A DNA stretch of 64,000 bases from JAICXG01 sp963801255 (GCA_963801255.1 CAWDEC010000011.1:7984-71983); one strand, 5' to 3'. Counted from the first letter of the stretch, positions 33,412 through 42,291 are shown. The notes: generated by a model from the sequence alone, not told the origin. Numbers and translations: made by a program.

Positions 33412-34587
33412 ATGCGATTTCAGCGATCCGTTTCTTTCTTTGGGACCGTCGTGTGCTTCCTCGGTTCGGTTGCGTTTGGGCAGGCACAGGTCGCAACGCC
33501 TACTCCGGCCGAGCGTCAAGGCCAGGTAACGCAGCCAAAAGCGGTTGAGGCAGACTACGGCAAGCTCGACAAGATCGCTTCGCTTCTCCGTGCTCGTAAC
33601 ACCGAGCAGTTTGCGATCAAGACCGCGAACGGAATCGACGAAGCGAGTTACGTTTCCATTGGTGGCATCGAACAGTGGGTCACCATTCGTGGTGAAGATC
33701 GAGCTAACCCCGTCCTGCTATTTGTCCATGGCGGGCCGGGTGATGTGACTAATCCATGGAGCTTCGCGCTCTTTGCTCCGTGGCAAAGACATTTCACGAT
33801 CGTGCAATGGGACGAAAGAGGCGCGGGGCGAACACTGCGAATGAATGGCGCCGGTGATGCCTCGGTTATGACGCTCGATCGACTGGCTCAGGATGGAGTA
33901 GAACTGGCGGGGTATCTGACTAAACACCTGGAGAAGGAGAAGGTCATCTTGGTCGCTCATTCATTTGGAACGATCCTCGGTCTTCGGATGGTGCGCTTAA
34001 GGCCCAGTCTCTTCTACGCCTACGTCGGCACAGGTCAGGTGGCGGATGAGACGAGGAATTATGCGGTGGCTTACGACGCATTAATAAAGAAGGCAGATGC
34101 ATTAGCTGACCATCAGGCGCAGGACGAGCTGCGCCGGATCGGTCCGCCACCTTATAAGTCTGGCGAAGGTTATCGAGTGCAGCGAAAATGGGCCAATCGC
34201 TTCGAAGGCGCAGATCAATTCCTCTACGGCACGATCGGCCTGACGCTAGTGGCTCCGGGTAATTCCGTGCAGGACCTTTACGACTCGGCCGACGGCCAGG
34301 AGTTAAGTGCCGAACGTCTCGTCCCGCAGACTACCTCTGCGGGGCCGAAGGAGATCGGGCTTAGTTTTGCCACGCCCATTTTCTTTTTCGAAGGCGACGA
34401 AGATTTCACCACTCCACCCGCACTTTCGCGTGAGTATCTGGCCGCACTCAAAGCGCCGAAAAAGGAGTTTGTCTCGATTAAGGGCGGACACTTTGCCGTG
34501 TTCATGAATTCAAACGACTTTCTAAGAGAGCTGGTCAGCAAAGTTCGTCCGCTAGCGACGAGAGCAGACATTCCGGCGAAGAAATGA
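33412..34587 (+). CDS. alpha/beta-hydrolase, proline-iminopeptidase-like, exported
   Basis: 391 residues with a signal peptide (FFGTVVCFLGSVAFGQAQ). The peptidase-S33 signature is present: LLFVHGGPG at 102-110, QWDERGAGRT at 132-141, and the nucleophile elbow AHSFG with S184. The acid is probably in FEGDEDFTTP and the histidine in KGGHFAVF. It should hydrolyse N-terminal proline peptides or small esters in the periplasm; substrate unproven. ATG 33412 is seven bases after the attC-like R' and follows no obvious promoter, as expected for a cassette gene. Confidence 0.88.
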   Translation: MRFQRSVSFFGTVVCFLGSVAFGQAQVATPTPAERQGQVTQPKAVEADYGKLDKIASLLRARNTEQFAIKTANGIDEASYVSIGGIEQWVTIRGEDRANPVLLFVHGGPGDVTNPWSFALFAPWQRHFTIVQWDERGAGRTLRMNGAGDASVMTLDRLAQDGVELAGYLTKHLEKEKVILVAHSFGTILGLRMVRLRPSLFYAYVGTGQVADETRNYAVAYDALIKKADALADHQAQDELRRIGPPPYKSGEGYRVQRKWANRFEGADQFLYGTIGLTLVAPGNSVQDLYDSADGQELSAERLVPQTTSAGPKEIGLSFATPIFFFEGDEDFTTPPALSREYLAALKAPKKEFVSIKGGHFAVFMNSNDFLRELVSKVRPLATRADIPAKK

Positions 34588-34740
34588 GCCTTAACCAGGC
34601 TATCCGGCAACCGTGGGCTGTCCTTATGCTTGGTTTGAGCGTGCCAACGTCATCTCCCCTCACGCGAACGCTGATCTTTGGGCTTCGTTAGATGAGAATT
34701 TGACGTGCAGAAGCACGCCGCTCAGAGCTATGTTGTAGCC

Positions 34741-35259
34741 ATGAGCACCGACCTTTCCCAGCTGGCGAACGACCGTTACGAAATCGCCGATGCCCTTCAC
34801 CGCTACGCCTCTGGCCTCGATCACAACGACGCCGAGTCTCTCGCTTCCGCGTTGACCGAGGATTGCATCCTGGACTTCCGTCCGGCCGATAAGAAACTCC
34901 ATCTTAATTTTCCGCTGATCACCGGGCGCCAGGCCATCCTCGATTCCGTCCTTCCGCTCATCGGCCCGCTCGATACAAGCCACACCGTTACCAACGTCCA
35001 GATCGAGATCAGTGACGATTCCGCGACGCTCTCCGCCTATGTCATGTCGCAACATTTCATGCCACGGCAGGGTTCGCGACCCGGGGCCGAGAACGCCCTT
35101 CTCATGAACCGCTACGATTGCGAGCTGGCACGCGACGGCCAGAAATGGCGCTTCAAACGCATCGCGATCGACAATGCCTGGTCGCAGGGCAACCCCGAGA
35201 TCCTGAACGCCCTCGCCACTTACCGAGTCCTCAGCGCAAAACCGAGATCGCCGAAGTAA
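34741..35259 (+). CDS. SnoaL-like NTF2-fold protein
   Basis: 172 residues from ATG 34741. LANDRYEIADALHRYASGLDHND is the classic SnoaL_4 opening, followed by LASALTEDCILDFRP, GRQAILDSVLP, HTVTNVQIEI, the NRYDCELARDGQKWRFKRIAI strand pair and DNAW. It is cytoplasmic, in the family of polyketide cyclases, ring-hydroxylating subunits and steroid isomerases. A 12-residue extension from 34705 lacks support. The spacer before it ends in TTCGTTAGATGAG (34684-34696). Confidence 0.85.
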   Translation: MSTDLSQLANDRYEIADALHRYASGLDHNDAESLASALTEDCILDFRPADKKLHLNFPLITGRQAILDSVLPLIGPLDTSHTVTNVQIEISDDSATLSAYVMSQHFMPRQGSRPGAENALLMNRYDCELARDGQKWRFKRIAIDNAWSQGNPEILNALATYRVLSAKPRSPK

Positions 35260-35263
35260 CTTC

Positions 35264-35368
35264 GCCCAACAACCTCTGCCGTCGTCCGTCTAAGTTTCCC
35301 ATGACTTATATCTCATTCGAAGCCACGCGCGTTCGCGCTCGCGACGGCTCATCCTGGTCTCGTTAGGC
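35264..35368 (+). other. attC-like site
   Basis: Begins five bases after a stop codon with R''-like GCCCAAC (35264-35270) and ends with R' GTTAGGC (35362-35368). L'' contains GCCGTCG and L' contains CGACGGC (7-bp complement). A GC-rich inner palindrome lies in GCGCGTTCGCGCTCGCG. The 105-bp length fits attC. The end GCTCATCCTGGTCTCGTTAGGC recurs at 36055-36078. Confidence 0.55.
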
Positions 35369-35377
35369 CTCACCTCT

Positions 35378-35863
35378 GTGCATCTGTATGAAGCACATTT
35401 GCCGGTCGCTGACACCGGGGTTGCTCAGGCATTCTACACCGACGTGGTTGGTTTGCGGTTCGCATACCGCGATCCCCGCCGTGACATCGTTTTTCTCTGG
35501 GCTGGCGACGACAGACGATCGATGTTGGGACTCTGGGGTCCGACTACTACCTATGGCCTCAATTTTCACCAATCGCATTTAGCTTTTCGGTTGTCTCTCG
35601 CAGAGCTGCTCCTTGCCGGCCAGAGATTGCGTAGCAGCGGCGTGATGTCTCAAGACTTCGGCGGAAAGCAAACGGACGAACCGTCAGTCATCGGCTGGAT
35701 GCCATCGGCACAGCTTTACTTCCGCGACCCAGATGGGCACTTGGTCGAGTTCATCGCTTTGCTGGATGACACACCCGATCCAAGCTTTATCGGTTCACTA
35801 TCCGAGTGGCGCAAAAAAACGAACCAGGCGCTCAAGGCAACCGCTGGCCGTTCCGCTACCTGA
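35378..35863 (+). CDS. VOC-superfamily (glyoxalase/bleomycin-resistance-like) protein
   Basis: 161 residues, GTG start at 35378, nine bases after the attC R'. The two beta-alpha-beta-beta-beta repeats are visible: HLYEAHLPVADTGVAQAFYTDVVGL opens the first and a later segment ends with LYFRDPDGHLVEFIALLDD. The glutamate of HLVEF and a histidine near HQSHLAF are candidate metal ligands. Members isomerise or degrade small substrates or bind antibiotics; specificity unknown. The following 240 bp (35864-36104) contain two more R' motifs and no gene, as if an attC pair without a cassette gene. Confidence 0.87.
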   Translation: MHLYEAHLPVADTGVAQAFYTDVVGLRFAYRDPRRDIVFLWAGDDRRSMLGLWGPTTTYGLNFHQSHLAFRLSLAELLLAGQRLRSSGVMSQDFGGKQTDEPSVIGWMPSAQLYFRDPDGHLVEFIALLDDTPDPSFIGSLSEWRKKTNQALKATAGRSAT

Positions 35864-36054
35864 CGTTGACATGGCTTCATTATTCACATTTCCATTCACG
35901 CTCGCTGCAACCGCGGTCTCTCACCTTATCTCGTTAGGCCCTGAACATGCCCGTCCCGCACGCGATGTCTCAAGAATCGATTTACAGCACGCTTTTTGGT
36001 TTTACCGTGGCTGACAACTCTTCTCTCGCGGCGACGGGCATCCCTCGCCCGGCG

Positions 36055-36078
36055 CCGCTCATCCTGGTTTCGTTAGGC
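36055..36078 (+). other. attC 3' half (L'-R')
   Basis: CCGCTCATCCTGGTTTCGTTAGGC repeats the L'-R' end of the site at 35264-35368. A GC-rich palindrome CTCGCGGCG...CCGGCGCCG precedes it. I could not assign its R''. The next gene starts 27 bp downstream. Confidence 0.4.
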
Positions 36079-36104
36079 GACACTTCATATAAAGGAGGAA
36101 CATC

Positions 36105-36920
36105 ATGACAAGTCATCAGATCACAGGCGGTGGAGGTATCGGGATCAATGTGGTTGAAAGCGGAAACGCGCGCGGGCGTTCGATCCTGTTCATTCATGGC
36201 TTCTCGCAGTGTTGGCTGGCGTGGAGCCGGCAACTGAATTCAGACCTGGCGGCCGACTTTCGACTTGTGGCCCTCGACTTGCGCGGCCATGGCCTCTCCG
36301 ACAAGCCGCGTGATGCCTATGCTGATTCCAGACTTTGGGCCGACGACATCAACGCGGTCATACAAACTTTGCATTTGGATCAACCGATACTCTGCTCGTG
36401 GTCGTATGGGCTCGTGCCCCTCGATTACATTCGACAGTATGGCGAGAAGGAGATCGGTGGTCTCCACCTTGTCGGCGCTCTGACGAAGTTCGGCAGTGAC
36501 GACGCAATGTCCGTTCTGACTCCCGAGATCCTGGCAGCGGCACCGGGCCTGTTTGCCACAGATGTGGAGATGAGCGTGCACACGCTCCAGGACTTCATAC
36601 GCATGTTCTTCCCGCGAGAACCCTCGGCCGAGGACCTCTATCTCATGCTAGGTTACAACGCCTCCGTGCCGCCGTACGTCCGGCAAGCACTCTTTTCTCG
36701 CGTTATCGATAACGACGATCTTCTGCGGAAAATACAGAAGCCTGTCCTCCTCACGCACGGCACTAAGGACGCAGTCGTCAAACCTTCTGCCGTTGATCGG
36801 CACAAAGCCCTCATCCCTCACGCGCAAATCCACCTCATGGACGGTGCCGGGCACGCCCCTTTTTGGGAGGACGCGGCAACCTTCAATCGCCGTCTCCGCG
36901 AGTTTGCCGAGAACCTGTAG
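36105..36920 (+). CDS. alpha/beta-hydrolase
   Basis: 271 residues. ILFIHGFSQCWLAWSRQL (oxyanion HG at 31-32), VALDLRGHGLSDKP (55-68), the nucleophile elbow CSWSYG with S100, then LLTHGTKDAVV (acid) and GAGHAPF (His). The first glycine of the usual GxSxG is replaced by Ser (SWSYG), as in some haloperoxidase/esterase relatives. A strong ribosome site AAAGGAGG lies ten bases before the ATG, unusual among the cassette genes here and evidence for the start. Likely a cytoplasmic esterase or lactonase. Confidence 0.88.
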   Translation: MTSHQITGGGGIGINVVESGNARGRSILFIHGFSQCWLAWSRQLNSDLAADFRLVALDLRGHGLSDKPRDAYADSRLWADDINAVIQTLHLDQPILCSWSYGLVPLDYIRQYGEKEIGGLHLVGALTKFGSDDAMSVLTPEILAAAPGLFATDVEMSVHTLQDFIRMFFPREPSAEDLYLMLGYNASVPPYVRQALFSRVIDNDDLLRKIQKPVLLTHGTKDAVVKPSAVDRHKALIPHAQIHLMDGAGHAPFWEDAATFNRRLREFAENL

Positions 36921-37150
36921 AACCACACCGCACGCAGCTGAGCTGGATGCGATCTACCCGCGCGATCCCCGGACCGGCAGGAGGCCGGCCGCAGGGAAGA
37001 AACAACTTCCAGTCGCTGTACAAACCCTAACCAGACGATCGGATCTAATTGACAGAATCCATAAGCGAACGTGGCACTTACATATAATACTTTCTCTGCA
37101 ATCGTATTATCTAATGGAAAACAAACCTGGGTCGTTTCGCGTCTCTGCTA

Positions 37151-37308
37151 AAGCAAGCTTTTTTGCTCGCCGGGCCGATGGCGTTGATTCTAGAAAGACG
37201 CTCATGGATTCGGCTATTATCGTCCGCCGCGAGAGGGAGCAAAGGCGAATGAGAGGGCAGAATCCCGAAAGAACAGCCGCGTATTCCAGCCGAATTCTCG
37301 TTAGATCT
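37151..37308 (+). repeat. 158-bp dispersed spacer repeat, copy 1
   Basis: Aligns over its full length without large gaps to 40824-40981. The core TCTAGAAAGACGCTCATGGATTCGG is nearly identical and the end CCGAATTCTCGTTAGATCT matches except two bases. It occupies most of the 388-bp gene-free spacer 36921-37308 and ends at the start codon of the next gene. Confidence 0.6.
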
Positions 37309-37863
37309 ATGAGAGTCCCGTTTTTCTTGACCGCCCTCGTCGGAACCATCGCGCCCGTCTTATCGCCGGCCGCTGAAATGCATCCGAAGGCCGCTCCGAT
37401 GATCGTCATTTCAGACAGCTCGATTCGGATCAATGGCATTGAGCTGCGGCGGGCCCAAGCTGGCTACATCTCGCTGCCATGGGCGACGCGCGCACTCGGT
37501 GCTCCGTCAGACCAATACAGTTGGGGCGCGCCAATCTACGTATGGCGTCAGTTGGGAATCGCTCTTCAGACCGGCTGGCGCGGTAGAGAAAAGGGAAGAA
37601 TATTCAAATTCCAAGTTTACCTCGAAGCCGATTTCGATCGCCGGACGGAAATGAAATCCGGTCTTTTCCAAGGCAAGCTCCAAGTGGATGGCATCAATAT
37701 CACGTCCGAGACCGAGTTCGGGAGCATTCGTGCGAAGCTCAAGGATAAAGGTTTTGTTGTCAGCGAAGGTGGAAATGTAACCTTCGCCGAGAAAGGTGGC
37801 ATCGATGTCTTTCAGTCGGAAACTACCGGAAAGATTGCGCGGGTCGACGCGTGGTGTCCGTAA
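37309..37863 (+). CDS. exported protein of unknown function
   Basis: 184 residues from ATG 37309; signal peptide VPFFLTALVGTIAPVLSPAAA-like. The mature part (MIVISDSSIRINGIELRRAQ, YISLPWATRALGAPSDQYSW, YVWRQLGIALQTGWRG, IFKFQVYLEADFDR) looks like a compact alpha/beta periplasmic domain of the type often found as an orphan in cassette arrays. No catalytic signature. The ATG follows the R'-like CGTTAGATCT directly. Confidence 0.75.
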   Translation: MRVPFFLTALVGTIAPVLSPAAEMHPKAAPMIVISDSSIRINGIELRRAQAGYISLPWATRALGAPSDQYSWGAPIYVWRQLGIALQTGWRGREKGRIFKFQVYLEADFDRRTEMKSGLFQGKLQVDGINITSETEFGSIRAKLKDKGFVVSEGGNVTFAEKGGIDVFQSETTGKIARVDAWCP

Positions 37864-38009
37864 GCAGGATCCAACCGTGCAATGCAGCCAGCTGCTGACC
37901 CTGTACGGTCGATATTTTCATGACTTGAACCTATAGCGCATCTTGCTCTTGCCAGCGGCGCGGTAAAACGGTGGCTTTTGTGAATTCGGCGGTTCTATTA
38001 GGAGAATAT

Positions 38010-38477
38010 ATGTCACGCACCATGCTCTTCATTGCCACGATCGCGCTTCTTGACTGCCTGACAACACGAGGCATTGCCCAGGATAGCAGATGGGGTTCGC
38101 CAGACGACTCCACCGTAAAATTCATGATCGCCGCCGAGGCAAAATGGGCCAGCTCAAGCTGTAGTCCCCAACCAGACCTCAAGGCCGTTATAGCAGACGA
38201 CTTTCAAGGGACCTCAACCGACGGTCATCGCTACGGCAAGGCAGACGCTATTGCTACCGATCCCAAGACGCTATCTCGCGACTGTCAGATCGGTGACGTC
38301 AAGGTGCGATTCTTCGGAGACTCCATTGCCATCGCGTACGGTGCAGAAAGCCGCGTCCGCAAGGCAGAAAACGGTAATGACGCCAGGCGATGTCAGGTGT
38401 GGACTGACACGTGGCTAAAGCGCAAGGGGCAATGGCAAATCGTCGCGGCTCAAGATACGATTATCCCGTGTCCCTAA
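38010..38477 (+). CDS. exported DUF4440/SnoaL-like protein
   Basis: 155 residues; ATG 38010 with AGGAG eight bases upstream. Signal peptide MSRTMLFIATIALLDCLTTRGIA. The mature sequence (DDSTVKFMIAAEAKWASSSC, LKAVIADDFQGTSTDGHRYGK, VKVRFFGDSIAIAYGAE, WTDTWLKRKGQWQIVAAQDT) matches the DUF4440 form of the NTF2-like fold, with the W..R.G.W.IVA end. Three NTF2-like genes occur in this region (32809, 34741, 38010) but are too divergent to be recent copies. Confidence 0.82.
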   Translation: MSRTMLFIATIALLDCLTTRGIAQDSRWGSPDDSTVKFMIAAEAKWASSSCSPQPDLKAVIADDFQGTSTDGHRYGKADAIATDPKTLSRDCQIGDVKVRFFGDSIAIAYGAESRVRKAENGNDARRCQVWTDTWLKRKGQWQIVAAQDTIIPCP

Positions 38478-38595
38478 TGACCCGCTTATGATTGCATCGT
38501 TGGTATCTCACATGGCACGGGCGATTCACCGATGACAATAGAGACATCTAATTCTCGTTAGGCTTGTTACTTACCCCCGTAGAAATCGAAATTCT

Positions 38596-38976
38596 ATGAA
38601 TATAGCCTCAAAGAAGTCACCGCGAATCACTCACATTTCCTGGGGTCACATCGAGGCCGATGGCCTCGGCGTTGGGCGCGACTTCAAGCTCTATCCCGGC
38701 GGCGGACGCGAGTGGGATTGGAAGGAGACCAACACGCATCACGTTCCCGGAATCCAGCCCGCCGATGTGGAAGAGCTTCTGGCCAACGGCAGCACTGTTG
38801 TAGTCCTCAGCCGCGGAATGCACTTGGTCTTGCAGACGGCTGTTGAGACGATCAACCTGCTCAAGGGTCGCGATGTGCCATTTCACCTCGAGGAGACCAA
38901 GGCAGCGGTCATGCTTTACAATCGACTGGCGGAAACGGGAGAGCAGGTAGGCGGCCTATTCCATTCCACCTGCTGA
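38596..38976 (+). CDS. Mth938-like (AAMDC/DUF498) domain protein
   Basis: 126 residues. RITHISWGHIEADGLGVGRDFKLYPGGGREWDWKETNTHHVPGIQ is a characteristic Mth938 start, followed by VEELLANGSTVVVLSRGMH and LVLQTAVETINLLKGRDV and TKAAVMLYNRLAETGEQVGG. The fold is known but the biochemical role is not settled. The gene follows an R' motif at 38556 by 33 bp. Confidence 0.85.
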   Translation: MNIASKKSPRITHISWGHIEADGLGVGRDFKLYPGGGREWDWKETNTHHVPGIQPADVEELLANGSTVVVLSRGMHLVLQTAVETINLLKGRDVPFHLEETKAAVMLYNRLAETGEQVGGLFHSTC

Positions 38977-39140
38977 GTTCATCACCTCACGGCGACCAAC
39001 CGCAAACGCCTAAACAAAGTCCCGTGAACCACGCACCGGCCCCGTATCCAGATTGAGGTACATGGCCGGCTTCTTCACCTCTTAGCCGGCCTGGAACTCG
39101 AGCCCGACTGGCGACCACTCAGCAGCGGCAACTCGCCTTA

Positions 39141-40745
39141 TTACTGAGTCTCCGTCACCACCAGTAACTGGTCCGCGGCGACGTTGCGCATGGTTTGGAC
39201 AATGCCACTTGGCCAGGTGATGACGACCGTTTTGACCTGGGCTAATGTGCCCAGTCCGAAGTGGAGCGGTGTGGACTGTTGCGAGAGATAGTGACCCATC
39301 GAGCCGTTGTTTTCACGATACTGGACCAGTCGGCCCGCCGTTACCGTCACCCTTGCACCAAGACCGTCGCGATTACTCGTCGTGCCAATCAACTTGACCT
39401 TAAGCCAGTGATTAGCGTTGCGTTGGTTATGAAAGAGAAATAGCGGACCGTGGTTAAAGTCGGTGTTGTCTTCCCCATTGTTCGTGAAGAGATCGAGGAA
39501 GCCGTCATTATCGTAATCGCCCCAGGAGGCGCCACGACCGCGGCTGTGCGCCGTGGCTTGGACACCTGCCCTTAATGCGACGTCCCTGAACGTGCCGTCG
39601 TGATTATTTCGATAGAGGTAGTTAGGGCCCTTCCCATCCGGATCGGTTCCGGAATTCACAACATAGAGATCGAGGTAGCCGTCGTTATCAAAATCTCCCC
39701 AACCCGCCGCGCGGTTATTGCTTAGGGCACCTAGTCCAGCCGCATCGGTGACATCGGTAAAGGTGCCGTCGCCGTTATTCTGGTAAAGCGTCTGCTTGGT
39801 TATCACGTCCGCCCCGCGGCTGACAAAAAGATCCAGATAGCCGTCGTTGTTGAAATCACCCCAGACATCGCTCCGTCCATCGATGAGCGGCTGGATGCCG
39901 GCTTCCGCGGTTACGTCGGTGAAAGTGCCGTCACCATTATTCTTGTAGAGTCGGTCGGTGTTAGCTCCGAATCCTTCGACATCACTCAGGTAAATATCCG
40001 GATAGCCATCGTTATTGTAGTCGGCGAAGTCGGCTTCATTGTACTGCAAACCGCCCAACCCGGCGGCAATCGCCATGTTGGTGAAGGTTCCGTCCCCATT
40101 GTTGTGATAGAGGACAAGGTCGGTCTTGAGGTTGCCAAGGAGAAGGTCGGGATAGCCATCGCGATCATAGTCGCCCCAGGCAACACTCCGCCCCTGCCCC
40201 CAGGTGTCGTCCGTGCCGGCGAGGACCGTGACATCGGAAAAAATGAAGCCTCCGAGGTTCTTTTCTGTCCGATCGGCTTTTGTCCCAAGGGTGGTTCCGT
40301 GCCTTGCGCCGGTGGTAATATGAAGGTCGAGAAGACCGTCATTATCGTAATCGCAGAGGCCGTTTCCGTGCTTGTCTCCCTTTCCTTCCATACCGGTAGA
40401 AGCGAAGACATCGGTAAAGGTTCCGTTGCCGTTGTTTTTGTAGAAATAGGGAGGGGCATTGTAGTGGTTATCAACCCAGAGATCCAGGTAGCCGTCTCCG
40501 TCGAAGTCGCCCCAGGACGGGTTTCCAAACGGCGTTCCGCTTGTGGCCATGCCGGCGGCCGTCGTCACATTGGTAAAGACGGGGAAGGCACCCTGCGCCG
40601 GCTGCGAAGATTGGTCAGGATCACCCTTCCCTCCCGCGATGGCGAGTGAGGTGACAAGAGAAAACAATGTCACCATGCCACCTCGGACGAATGCCCGAGC
40701 GAGAGAAGTGCGAAGTATTGGCTGAATGCGAGTCCCTGGGTTCAT
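39141..40745 (-). CDS. secreted FG-GAP/VCBS-repeat protein with ASPIC/UnbV domain (CRTAC1-like)
   Basis: 534 residues. A signal sequence (GGMVTLFSLVTSLAIA) precedes at least seven FG-GAP/VCBS repeats of about 60 residues with calcium-loop motifs such as GDFDGDGYLDLWV, CDYDNDGLLDLHI and GDYDRDGYPDLLLGN. The C-terminal 80 residues are an ASPIC/UnbV domain: HWLKVKLIGTTSNRDGLGARVTV and HFGLGTLAQVKTVVITWPSG. It should form a calcium-binding integrin-like propeller outside the cell. It is the only minus-strand gene in the cassette-like region and much longer than its neighbours, so it may be original chromosome or an inverted insertion. Confidence 0.92.
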   Translation of the reverse strand: MNPGTRIQPILRTSLARAFVRGGMVTLFSLVTSLAIAGGKGDPDQSSQPAQGAFPVFTNVTTAAGMATSGTPFGNPSWGDFDGDGYLDLWVDNHYNAPPYFYKNNGNGTFTDVFASTGMEGKGDKHGNGLCDYDNDGLLDLHITTGARHGTTLGTKADRTEKNLGGFIFSDVTVLAGTDDTWGQGRSVAWGDYDRDGYPDLLLGNLKTDLVLYHNNGDGTFTNMAIAAGLGGLQYNEADFADYNNDGYPDIYLSDVEGFGANTDRLYKNNGDGTFTDVTAEAGIQPLIDGRSDVWGDFNNDGYLDLFVSRGADVITKQTLYQNNGDGTFTDVTDAAGLGALSNNRAAGWGDFDNDGYLDLYVVNSGTDPDGKGPNYLYRNNHDGTFRDVALRAGVQATAHSRGRGASWGDYDNDGFLDLFTNNGEDNTDFNHGPLFLFHNQRNANHWLKVKLIGTTSNRDGLGARVTVTAGRLVQYRENNGSMGHYLSQQSTPLHFGLGTLAQVKTVVITWPSGIVQTMRNVAADQLLVVTETQ

Positions 40746-40823
40746 AAAGTGTCGAGTGTTTCAGCGTTGCCTCCAACCGTCAAGGTAAATGTCGCTGGGA
40801 GAGGCGCAGTGTGACCATCTGCT

Positions 40824-40981
40824 CGAGCAGTTTTCTGCTTGCCGGGTTGGGTGGGTTCGCTCTAGAAGGGCGCTCATGGATTCGGGTTCTACCGTCCCCC
40901 GCCAGAGAAGGCCAAACTGGATTCGGCGGCAAAATTCCGCTCCAAAAGGCAGGATTTTGCGACCGAATTCTCGTTAGGTCT
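40824..40981 (+). repeat. 158-bp dispersed spacer repeat, copy 2
   Basis: Second copy of the element at 37151-37308, sharing CTAGAA.G.CGCTCATGGATTCGG and the end CCGAATTCTCGTTAG. The 3' third also matches 32727-32780. It lies between a divergent gene and the next plus-strand start at 40993. Confidence 0.6.
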
Positions 40982-40992
40982 TTGCGCACGTG

Positions 40993-41562
40993 ATGGAGAC
41001 GTTCGGTTATCTCGCTGTTTTCTATTCGATTATTCTCGGCCTTGCGATTACTCGGGTCTTCTCTGGATTCGCGGAGTTGATAAACCTGCGACAGACGGTG
41101 CGATGGAGTGGCCCGTTTATCATCTGGGGAGCGTTCCTGCTCTTCTTTGCCGCTTGGGAGTGGTGGGTGATCTTCCGTTGGCATACTCACAGGAGTTGGG
41201 GTTTCGCGCTGTACGGATTTCTAGCGATCCGTCCGAGCCTGATTTACTTCGCCACGCACCTCCTATTGCCTGATTTCGAGAGCGAAGGTCAGGTCGATTT
41301 GCGCGAACAGCTCTCTCGCGTCCGGCGCTGGCTCTTTGCCATTGTGGGACTGGCGGTTCTCCTCGGCATCGCTGACTCTGCCCTAAAAGGACACGACTAC
41401 TTTGTTTCGATATGGTCGTGGCAGTGGCCCTTAAGCACGTCGCTCCTGAGTCTCGCGATCATCGGCATTATCTTGCGAGCCGAATGGTTGCAGTGGCTTC
41501 TCCCGCTCTTGATGTTGGGCGTCTTTGCGTATTTCGCAATTCATAGCTCGCCAATCCAATGA
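40993..41562 (+). CDS. polytopic membrane protein, unknown function
   Basis: 189 residues from ATG 40993 (a GTG immediately before it is an alternative). Five hydrophobic helices: YLAVFYSIILGLAI, FIIWGAFLLFFAAWEWWVI, a segment near FYGFLAIRPSLIYFAT, WLFAIVGLAVLLGIA, and the C-terminal pair LSLAIIGIILRA and WLLPLLMLGVFAYFAI. No family recognised. It starts 12-15 bases after an R'-like motif and its stop is followed by attC-like sequence. Confidence 0.75.
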   Translation: METFGYLAVFYSIILGLAITRVFSGFAELINLRQTVRWSGPFIIWGAFLLFFAAWEWWVIFRWHTHRSWGFALYGFLAIRPSLIYFATHLLLPDFESEGQVDLREQLSRVRRWLFAIVGLAVLLGIADSALKGHDYFVSIWSWQWPLSTSLLSLAIIGIILRAEWLQWLLPLLMLGVFAYFAIHSSPIQ

Positions 41563-41564
41563 AA

Positions 41565-41737
41565 GGCCTAACCAGCCGATTCAGCCAACCACTTGCCGGC
41601 GTACGCTCAAAATTCCCATGACTCTGACCACTCCTCAAAATGAAGACAGCATTGCGCTGCTTCGAAAGTTTGGCTTTGAGCGTATAAGAACGCCATTTCT
41701 CGCTCGCACGGTCGCTCATCTTGAGTCTCATTAGATC
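41565..41737 (+). other. attC-like site with a long inner stem
   Basis: R'' GGCCTAAC (41565-41572) lies two bases after a stop codon, with L''-like ATTCAGCCAACC. L'-like GGTCGCTCATCTT and an R' decayed to ATTAGATC close it at 41737. An inner inverted pair TACGCTCAAA (41602-41611) and TTTGAGCGTA (41675-41684) is perfect. The 173-bp span is longer than most attC sites. Confidence 0.5.
41618..41690 (+). pseudogene. fragment resembling a GNAT acetyltransferase C-terminus
   Basis: In one frame the spacer encodes TPQNEDSIALLRKFGFERIR, which matches the common RimJ/RimL-type acetyltransferase ending (P.N..SI.LL.K.GF). There is no upstream domain, so this is either a cassette remnant or chance. Confidence 0.35.
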
Positions 41738-41751
41738 GCAAACCACACATC

Positions 41752-42087
41752 ATGAAACAGCATTACATCAACCGCACCATACGATACCTTCTCGCGGCAG
41801 CGTTCGTCGCTTGCTGGTTGTGCACGGCCCTCGCCTCCGAGCAAAGTGACATGATCGCGAAGCTACAGCTGTCAGGACAGCTTCGCCTGGACTGCAAAGC
41901 AGGCAAAGCATGGCTAGATCCCAACCTGTGGCAGGCGACGGACGCGGACGCCAAAGGAAACTTCGTTCGCACCATTTTCGAGGAATGCCACTCTGCACCG
42001 GCTCTTAAGAGCATCGTCATTTACGACGCGCACTCCGCCAAGGAGCTCGCCACCTACTCAAAGGAGGCCGGTCTGAAAGTCAATTAG
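41752..42087 (+). CDS. small exported protein, unknown function
   Basis: 111 residues with a signal peptide (YLLAAAFVACWLCTALAS). The mature part (EQSDMIAKLQLSGQLRLDCKAGKAWLDPNLWQ, FVRTIFEECHSAPALKSIVIYDAHS) contains two cysteines that could pair. No family recognised. ATG 41752 is 15 bases after a decayed R'. The 204-bp interval to the next gene ends in TTCTCATTTTAGACC, a degenerate R'. Confidence 0.7.
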   Translation: MKQHYINRTIRYLLAAAFVACWLCTALASEQSDMIAKLQLSGQLRLDCKAGKAWLDPNLWQATDADAKGNFVRTIFEECHSAPALKSIVIYDAHSAKELATYSKEAGLKVN

Positions 42088-42291
42088 AGTGAGAGCTTCG
42101 CGAGCTGGCGCCGGTTTTGGGGGAGTCGCGGCGGAATTCACCCTACGATGATGCTGTCGCAAACCCTCATTGAGAGACTAGAACAACCATCGAACACGAG
42201 ATCTGAATCTGGCGCGGACGCTTATTACCGGGGCTCGATCCCGTTAGTGGCGCCTGACCGATTCTCATTTTAGACCTCAACACCACGCGCC

